Below are positions 58,695 through 64,000 of a stretch of DNA of 64,000 bases, piece by piece. A program made the position numbers and the translations under genes. Source of the DNA: Allomuricauda sp. (GTDB lineage: Bacteria > Bacteroidota > Bacteroidia > Flavobacteriales > Flavobacteriaceae); assembly GCF_002699205.1 (NCBI RefSeq), contig NZ_PABT01000009.1, forward strand, positions 89,458-153,457. Direction: 5' to 3'. The first letter of the stretch is position 1. Each line of letters begins with the position of its first letter. Under the pieces are notes generated by a model that was given only the letters and a program-made list of their open reading frames with translations, was not told the origin of the DNA and did no database searches.

Positions 58695-60947
58695 ATGAAG
58701 CACAATTATAATCCGTACAATCTTTTCTCAAATTTTGTTTTAAGAACCCCTCTATTAGACTTTGATTTCTTTTTGAAACTGACGGAAAAGGAATTTATTT
58801 CAAATGATACTTTAAAAAAAGCATATAATGATCCACTTGTTAAAGAATCCTGTTACTTAGCCTCACCGACACTTTATCATGAACTGGAAAAATGGACAAA
58901 AGGTAAACTTGACAAGAAAAAGGAAAATAGAGTACGCCTTTCTCTTTTAAAATATTTAACAAGAATGTCTACCCGTTGCACCCCATTTGGACTTTTTGCA
59001 GGTTGCTGTCTTGGAGATTTCGACAATTTCACATCTATCAAGAATTCAAATCCCAGACTAAATAAAAGACACACTCGCTTAGATATGAATTATCTTGTTG
59101 CATTGTCTCAAGAGATATCGAAAAAAAAAGAAATCCGTGATGAATTATTATTTTTCCCAAATTCCAGTATTTATTTGACTGGAAATCAATTGAGGTATGT
59201 TGAATATTACTATGTGAATAGTATACGACATCATCAAGTAATTGAAGTTGATAATTCTGAATATCTACAAAAAATACTTGAAAGAGCAACGAACGGAGCT
59301 AATATCGAGAATCTTATCAATTTACTTGTTGAAGATAATATTGCCCAAACAGATGCGAAAAATTTTATTAATGAATTGTTGGAAAGCCAATTGTTAGTAA
59401 GTGAGTTAGAACCTTCTGTATGTGGTCCGGAGTTTATGTTTCAAATTCTGAAAATTTTGAAAAAGATAACTAACGCGAAAGAAGAAATTCAATTTTTAAG
59501 TAATGTACAAAAACAACTAGATGGTTTAGATCAACATTTAGGAAATACACCTAAAACCTACATTTCTCTTAGTGATAAGATCAAGAAACACTCTACCTCA
59601 TTTGACTTAAAATTTCTATTTCAAACTGATTTAGAATTAAAACCAAAAGAAAATAAATTGTCTGTTGACATTATGACATCCATAAAAAAAGGGATGGATT
59701 TAATGAATAAACTTACATTACCAAAAACAGAAAACAACCTTTCCAAGTTTAAAGATTCTTTCTTTGAACGGTATGAAGAAAGAGAAATGCAGCTCTCAAA
59801 AGTATTAGATGTTGAAACGGGGATTGGTTATATCCAAAATGGAGGTACTGGAGACTTTAACCCCTTAATAGATGACATACATTTACCCGTTCAAGATGAC
59901 CCCTATGAAAAAACTACAATTAGTCAAAATAGTATTAATAGAATTCTGGAGGAAAAGTTAATCTCCTGTGACAAAAATGGTAGTCAAAAAATAAAGCTTA
60001 CGGAAAAAGATTTTGAAGGATTTCCTTCTAATTGGGAGGATCTTCCCGATACTCTTTCAGGAATGATTAAAATAATAATTGAAGATGGTCAGAAAAAAAT
60101 ATTATTTCCAGGCATAAGTGGGTCCAGTGCCGCAAATCTAATAGGTAGGTTCTGCCATGCAGATAAAAAGTTGAGTAAGTTCACACAGAAAATTACTGAT
60201 TTAGAATCAAAAATGAATCCTAACAAAATATTAGCCGAAATTGTACATTTACCAGAGGCCAGAGTTGGAAACATTTTAATGCGTCCTTCGTTCAGACAAT
60301 ACGAAATACCTTATTTGGCAAAATCTAATAGTATAACCAAACATCAAATCTCTTTGGAAGATTTGTTTATTTCTATTAAAAATAATAGAATATACCTGCG
60401 TTCAAAAAAACTTGACAAAGAAGTTATACCTCGCCTAACCAACGCCCATAACTACTATAGAAGTACCTTGCCTATTTATCAATTTCTATGTGATATGCAG
60501 ACACAAAACCAAAGGACAGGTATTTATTTCGATTTTGACTATTTAGGAAATAATCGAAGTTTTATTCCAAGAGTAGAGTTCGAAAATTTGATATTGCATC
60601 GGGCCAAATGGAAGCTCAAAAAAGAAGACATAAATAATTTACTGCAAAAAAAAGAAGATTCAAATTTAAAAAAAGAGGTTGACCAATTGCGAAAAAAATT
60701 CAACATTCCTCAATTTGTACTATCGATTGAAGACGACAAAGAGCTTTTAATCAACTTTTCCAATATGACCTCAGTTCAGATATTGCTGGATGAAGTTAAG
60801 AATAAAACACAGTTTATACTTTCAGAATTTTTGTTTTCTGATGATGGCATTGTTAAATCAGAAACCGGATATTATACACACCAGATTATAGTGTCTGTTT
60901 ATAATGACAAAAAAATGAATTCCTTAAAAGAGAAAAGCAATGACTAA
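58695..60947 (+). CDS. lanB: Lantibiotic dehydratase, glutamylation domain (split LanB, large part)
   Basis: 750 residues, matching the N-terminal LanB/SpaB_N domain: FVLRTPLLDFDFF, MSTRCTPFGLFAGC, KRHTRLDMNYLVAL, ERYEEREMQLSKVLDVETGIGY, then AHNYYRSTLPIYQFLCDMQ. It transfers glutamate from Glu-tRNA to Ser/Thr of the precursor. The elimination domain is encoded by the next gene (8 bp overlap), so the dehydratase is split, as in some Bacteroidota pathways such as pinensin. In nisin-type systems the two are one protein of about 1,000 residues. All usual blocks are present, so it looks functional. Confidence 0.9.
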   Translation: MKHNYNPYNLFSNFVLRTPLLDFDFFLKLTEKEFISNDTLKKAYNDPLVKESCYLASPTLYHELEKWTKGKLDKKKENRVRLSLLKYLTRMSTRCTPFGLFAGCCLGDFDNFTSIKNSNPRLNKRHTRLDMNYLVALSQEISKKKEIRDELLFFPNSSIYLTGNQLRYVEYYYVNSIRHHQVIEVDNSEYLQKILERATNGANIENLINLLVEDNIAQTDAKNFINELLESQLLVSELEPSVCGPEFMFQILKILKKITNAKEEIQFLSNVQKQLDGLDQHLGNTPKTYISLSDKIKKHSTSFDLKFLFQTDLELKPKENKLSVDIMTSIKKGMDLMNKLTLPKTENNLSKFKDSFFERYEEREMQLSKVLDVETGIGYIQNGGTGDFNPLIDDIHLPVQDDPYEKTTISQNSINRILEEKLISCDKNGSQKIKLTEKDFEGFPSNWEDLPDTLSGMIKIIIEDGQKKILFPGISGSSAANLIGRFCHADKKLSKFTQKITDLESKMNPNKILAEIVHLPEARVGNILMRPSFRQYEIPYLAKSNSITKHQISLEDLFISIKNNRIYLRSKKLDKEVIPRLTNAHNYYRSTLPIYQFLCDMQTQNQRTGIYFDFDYLGNNRSFIPRVEFENLILHRAKWKLKKEDINNLLQKKEDSNLKKEVDQLRKKFNIPQFVLSIEDDKELLINFSNMTSVQILLDEVKNKTQFILSEFLFSDDGIVKSETGYYTHQIIVSVYNDKKMNSLKEKSND

Positions 60948-61827
60948 AAGAGTAACTCGAACTTTTATTGTGGGTAGCGAGTGGTTATACTATAAAATTT
61001 ATACTGGCCATAAAACATCAGATAAAGTTCTTACCGAGATAATAATGCCGATATCTATAAAATTGATAAAAAAAAGGGTTATTGAAAAGTGGTTTTTTAT
61101 TCGATACGCAGACCCTAATCATCATATTAGGGTGCGGTTCTTAATTAATAATCCAAAAAATATCAATGAGGTAATATCTATACTCTATGGGCATCTAAAT
61201 GATTTTATTGAACAAGATTTAATATGGAAAATAGAAATTGACACATACAAACGTGAGTTGGAACGTTATGGATTGCAAACAATGGAGCTTTCAGAAACAC
61301 TTTTTTATCATGATAGCAATTCAATTGTAAAATTTTTAGATTTAATTGAAGGAAGTGAAGGGGAACAGTTACGCTGGTTATTTGGTCTACGTTCAATTGA
61401 TCATCTTTTAAGTTCTTTTAATTATTCAATTGAAGAAAAATTAGAATTGTTGAGTCATCTCAAAACTGGATTTGGCAAAGAGTTTGGAATGACTAGGTTT
61501 CTTAAAAAACAATTGGACGATAAGTACAGAAAAGAAAGGGAAAAAATTGAGTCTTTTGTGACTTTTACTAGAAAGAGTCACCCATCATACGAACCTATTT
61601 TGAAAATTTTAAATACCAAGGGAAAGGCAATAAAACCATTAGCTGAGCAAATATTATATCTCCATGCAGATAGAAAACTTCAGTTAGAAATAAATAATCT
61701 TATGGAGAGTTACACACACATGCTTATGAACCGCTTATTTAAATCAAAGAATAGACTCAATGAAATGGTAGTGTATGATTTTTTATATAGATATTATAAG
61801 AGCGCATTTGCATTAAAATATTCCTGA
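60940..61827 (+). CDS. Lantibiotic dehydratase, elimination domain (split LanB, small part)
   Basis: 295 residues, the SpaB_C/thiopeptide-type biosynthesis domain: SEWLYYKIYTGHKTSDKVL at the start, then KWFFIRYADPNHHIRVRFLI, and ELERYGLQTMELSETLFYHDS. WFFIRYADPxxHIRVRF is diagnostic. It removes glutamate to leave dehydroalanine or dehydrobutyrine. It overlaps the large lanB gene by 8 bp. A terminator-like stem (61828-61865) follows, making it the last gene of the lanC-lanB-elimination unit. Confidence 0.9.
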   Translation: MTKRVTRTFIVGSEWLYYKIYTGHKTSDKVLTEIIMPISIKLIKKRVIEKWFFIRYADPNHHIRVRFLINNPKNINEVISILYGHLNDFIEQDLIWKIEIDTYKRELERYGLQTMELSETLFYHDSNSIVKFLDLIEGSEGEQLRWLFGLRSIDHLLSSFNYSIEEKLELLSHLKTGFGKEFGMTRFLKKQLDDKYRKEREKIESFVTFTRKSHPSYEPILKILNTKGKAIKPLAEQILYLHADRKLQLEINNLMESYTHMLMNRLFKSKNRLNEMVVYDFLYRYYKSAFALKYS

Positions 61828-61865
61828 AAGTATTCTTACATATTTGTTTGTTCTTATGAATACTT
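61828..61865 (+). terminator. Possible terminator or attenuator after the lanC-lanB unit
   Basis: Arms AAGTATTC (61828-61835) and GAATACTT (61858-61865), loop of 22 bases, directly after the stop codon. The long loop and lack of a good T-tract make it weak. Confidence 0.4.
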
Positions 61866-61884
61866 AAAATTAAACTCAATATTA

Positions 61885-61922
61885 AAAAGAAAAAAAGACC
61901 ATTTATAATAATAAACGATCTT
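61885..61922 (-). terminator. Intrinsic terminator of the lanthipeptide precursor gene
   Basis: On the minus strand AAGATCGTTTAT (61911-61922) pairs with ATAAATGGTCTT (61895-61906) through two G-T wobbles over a 4-base loop, followed by a T-tract (the A-run at 61885-61896). It lies 40 bp beyond the precursor stop. Confidence 0.7.
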
Positions 61923-61961
61923 CCAAGTATTTCATACTTTAAATTCAATAATCAGGATTTT

Positions 61962-62144
61962 CTATCCGCATGCATCTCCCGAACATGAAAGGGATTGAGT
62001 TTGGGTACAGTATGGTGTAGGACATTGACAATACGATCCACTTCCATAACTGGCACCTCCCATAAGTTTTTGTTGACTTGCAATACTTAGTTCGCTAACC
62101 TTTTTTTTGTTTAAGGTCAAACTTAAACTTTTCTTTTTTTTCAT
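61962..62144 (-). CDS. lanA: Class I lanthipeptide precursor
   Basis: 60 residues. The leader is rich in Lys/Ser/Leu (LSLTLNKKKVSELSIASQQKLMGG) and ends in a Gly-Gly cleavage site. The core after GG has 30 residues with five Cys (core positions 9, 11, 16, 24, 29) and nine Ser/Thr: ASYGSGSYCQC, PTPYCTQTQSLSC, SGDACG. NKKKVSxLS is the leader pattern typical of Bacteroidota class I lanthipeptides. The gene runs opposite to the modification genes and has its own terminator. Up to five thioether rings are possible. No second precursor gene was found in the cluster. Confidence 0.9.
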   Translation of the reverse strand: MKKKKSLSLTLNKKKVSELSIASQQKLMGGASYGSGSYCQCPTPYCTQTQSLSCSGDACG

Positions 62145-62282
62145 AATTTAAACTTTTTAGAATTAAAAATTAAGAATTTACTGACAATTTAAATTAAAAA
62201 ATTGTATATAGCGAATATTTAACAAAAAAATGTTTATTCTACCACTCAATCTATTTTCTCCACCTAAATAATTACGTAAAAA

Positions 62283-63176
62283 ATGAAAATAGTGCACAGC
62301 TATTGGTCCAAACCATCCATACTCTACAACAAAAGTTCAAATGAAAAAGCTTTTGGTGGGTGGCGTGATAAAAAATATGAATATATGAGTTGGGCATTAA
62401 GTTGTTTAACACTCAAAAAGTTTTACCCTAATATCGAGTTGGTCACTGATATTGCTGGAAAAAATCTCTTAATAGACAAACTACAACTACCCTATAAGAC
62501 TGTAAGAATTGACTTGGACTGTTTAAACAAATACCCTGAACAATTATGGGCTATTGGAAAGTTATATACTTATAGCATACAAAATGAACCCTTTATACAT
62601 GTGGATAACGATGTATTTATATGGGAAAGATTCAGCAACGCTGTTGAAAATGCCCCTTTGGTTGCCCAACACATCGATGATGATGAAAGGGATTACAATT
62701 TTGCATTTAATTATCTAAAAAAAAACAATATCAAAATCCCAACTTTTTTGGAAGATGATTTAAAGAAATATCATAGGTTTAATTCAAGTAATGCTGGTAT
62801 CATTGGAGGAAATGATTTTGCATTTTTCAAAGAATATACAAAGGAGGCATTTGGTTTTATAGATTCTCAACTTGACAAAATCAATCAATCAATCAAAGGA
62901 TCGCTGTATGCAATTATATATGAACAATACTTGTATAGTGTCATGGCACGTAAAAAAGGAATCAGAATCCAACATGTATTTGAGGAAGAAGAAAAAAAAT
63001 CAATGGACTTGGTGAATTTTATGAATAAATATCGCAAAAAGAAGTATGTCCATCTATATGCCTTTTCAAAGTATTTCCCTGAATATTGTAGAGAATTAGA
63101 ACATCAGCTTTTATTGGAATATCCGGAGTTTCATAGTATTATCATGTCAATAATTAAGAATGACCATAGTAAATAA
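62283..63176 (+). CDS. DUF6734-like glycosyltransferase-fold protein in the lanthipeptide cluster
   Basis: 297 residues. The N-terminus KIVHSYWSKPSILYN and GGWRDKKYEYMSWALSCLTLKKFYPNIELVTD, then the DxD-type motif in FIHVDNDVFIWERF, fit the GT-A-like DUF6734 family that appears in Bacteroidota RiPP loci. Conserved SSNAGIIGGND follows. No signal or membrane segment is seen. It overlaps the next gene by 17 bp and is divergent from lanA. A role in attaching a sugar to the peptide is an attractive guess but no family member's activity is known to me. Confidence 0.7.
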   Translation: MKIVHSYWSKPSILYNKSSNEKAFGGWRDKKYEYMSWALSCLTLKKFYPNIELVTDIAGKNLLIDKLQLPYKTVRIDLDCLNKYPEQLWAIGKLYTYSIQNEPFIHVDNDVFIWERFSNAVENAPLVAQHIDDDERDYNFAFNYLKKNNIKIPTFLEDDLKKYHRFNSSNAGIIGGNDFAFFKEYTKEAFGFIDSQLDKINQSIKGSLYAIIYEQYLYSVMARKKGIRIQHVFEEEEKKSMDLVNFMNKYRKKKYVHLYAFSKYFPEYCRELEHQLLLEYPEFHSIIMSIIKNDHSK

Positions 63177-63852
63177 ACATTTTGGCAGAACCATCACTGT
63201 GGGCAACCTAATCAGGATTGGTTTTGATAAATCATTAAACTTTAAAAAAATTAACAATTATGAGGATTTAATTCGCTTGACAACACAACTCAATCAACTT
63301 ATACTTTCTTCAAAAAATGTTTATCATGATAGAATTTGGGAAATTTATTCCATCGAAAGAGATAAATTAAATTTGAGAGGATCAGAAAGCGAAATCAAAA
63401 GTATCTTAAACCAAGAGGCAGTTTCTAACGTAATAAGAGAAAAGCTATTAACGATGAGCTTTACACAATTATTTAAAGAAACACTTGTTAAAAACCCTTT
63501 GATATATCTCTATCAATCAAAATGGAAATGGTTTGAAAGAGATCCTTTTCAAAGACCGTATGACTTAAAATCGGTACTGACTTCAGAAGTTGACAACCAC
63601 TTCTTTGTTCTCGAAAAAACAGGGACTTTTGATACTTTATTTGACAGTAATATCTTTGAATTTCCTATAACAGAATATCAGTTCTTTTTGATTCAACTTT
63701 TTGAAAACCCTGAAATAGTAGAGAATGCATTTAAAAAATTTACAGATATTTTTGATGTCATTAATGAGGGAGAAAAAAAAGAGCTTCTTTCCATTACTAA
63801 AAGACTAATTGAAGAACTTATATTCAGAAGATTTATAGTGGTTGCAGATTAA
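63160..63852 (+). CDS. Unknown protein of the lanthipeptide cluster
   Basis: 230 residues, soluble and helical, no family recognised. The middle (LYQSKWKWFERDPFQRPYD) and the end (FPITEYQFFLIQLFENPEIVENAFKKF, LLSITKRLIEELIFRRFIVV) have mixed hydrophobic and charged residues. It overlaps the glycosyltransferase-like gene by 17 bp and shares its low GC content, so it belongs to the cluster. A peptide-carrier or partner role resembling RRE-type proteins cannot be shown from sequence. Confidence 0.6.
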   Translation: MTIVNKHFGRTITVGNLIRIGFDKSLNFKKINNYEDLIRLTTQLNQLILSSKNVYHDRIWEIYSIERDKLNLRGSESEIKSILNQEAVSNVIREKLLTMSFTQLFKETLVKNPLIYLYQSKWKWFERDPFQRPYDLKSVLTSEVDNHFFVLEKTGTFDTLFDSNIFEFPITEYQFFLIQLFENPEIVENAFKKFTDIFDVINEGEKKELLSITKRLIEELIFRRFIVVAD

Positions 63853-63861
63853 CAAACACAA

Positions 63862-63881
63862 TTAAAAGAGTATTCTTTTAA
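63862..63881 (+). terminator. Hairpin after the last cluster gene
   Basis: Perfect stem TTAAAAGA (63862-63869) / TCTTTTAA (63874-63881) with a GTAT loop, 9 bp past the stop. The stem is AT-rich and weak. Confidence 0.45.
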
Positions 63882-63902
63882 AATGCTACTTGAACAATTC
63901 TA

Positions 63903-64000
63903 GACACTATCCCAATAAGTGTGTAAGTTGAAAATAACGGGGGTTTGACTTTACTAGAGCCTTACCCTTTTTTCATAGATCGTAAGGAACTGGTTTAAAA
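63903..64000. mobile_element. Probable left end of an IS256-family element
   Basis: The sequence from GACACTATCCCAATAAGT and the following GTGTAAGTTGA resembles the terminal inverted repeats of IS256-type elements in Bacteroidota (consensus-like 'cactatcccaaaaagtgtgtaag', recalled from memory). The transposase would lie beyond the window. Only about 98 bp are visible, so orientation and identity are uncertain. Confidence 0.4.

Noticed and set aside
57474..61827. Thiopeptide cluster, suggested by the thiopeptide-type elimination domain
   Set aside because: LanC is present and no YcaO/cyclodehydratase or pyridine synthase is seen; this domain is shared with lanthipeptides, so class I lanthipeptide is the better call.
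1..64000. CRISPR arrays
   Set aside because: No series of equal-length direct repeats with spacers and no Cas-like gene was seen on either strand.

Overview
The window comes from a member of the Bacteroidota, most likely a flavobacterium. The signs are a SusC/SusD pair, promoters of the Bacteroidota type (TTTG, 18-21 nt, TAnnTTTG), a CzcA pump fused to a TolC-like outer-membrane factor, BfmA/BtgA-type mobilisation genes, an IntDOT-like integrase and a Bacteroidota-style class I lanthipeptide locus. The species cannot be fixed from this sequence. No rRNA or intact tRNA gene was seen.

Layout. (1) 1-5.1 kb, minus strand: a SusC/SusD nutrient-uptake pair followed by the start of a DUF5117-type zinc metalloprotease that runs off the left edge. 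(2) 5.8-19.8 kb: an accessory island. It holds an XRE-type repressor, a HEPN-like protein and a compact seven-gene operon (7.1-13.3 kb). The operon ends in a three-core graspetide precursor, its ATP-grasp ester ligase and a membrane protein, and begins with a large helical protein, a PD-(D/E)xK-like protein and a small unknown protein. The island continues with a second nuclease-like protein, a lipoprotein, a DUF4062 protein and a three-gene RES/sce7725/sce7726 module. (3) 19.9-56.2 kb: a mobilizable element. Its backbone has a VirD4/TraG-like coupling ATPase, a relaxase, BfmA/BtgA, RadC, SSB, a DinB-DnaE mutagenesis cassette, an SRAP protein and ParB, with a tyrosine integrase at the far end. 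Its cargo is mostly metal handling: a MerR regulator with a Cys-rich lipoprotein and YnfA, a DtxR/MntR regulator beside a di-haem/Rieske/porin operon, a Czc RND pump, a PII-like protein, two Fur-family regulators, a P1B-4-type ATPase, a CDF transporter and MerTP without MerA. (4) 57.5-63.9 kb: a very AT-rich class I lanthipeptide cluster (LanC, split LanB, a divergent Cys-rich precursor, a glycosyltransferase-like protein), ending at what looks like an IS256-family terminus.

How the parts work together. The window carries two unrelated RiPP pathways on either side of a metal-resistance element. The best candidate for an undescribed system is the 7.1-13.3 kb operon, where a multicore graspetide pathway is locked into the same transcription unit as a nuclease-fold protein. 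Within the mobile element several promoters carry visible operators: a MerR dyad in an overlong spacer, a DtxR-like dyad in front of the haem/Rieske operon, an ArsR-like dyad in front of merTP, and a dyad next to the dinB promoter. A hairpin module occurs three times (26.2, 33.3 and 54.9 kb) and its second stem appears to covary. All functional names rest on motif recognition by eye; no database search was run.
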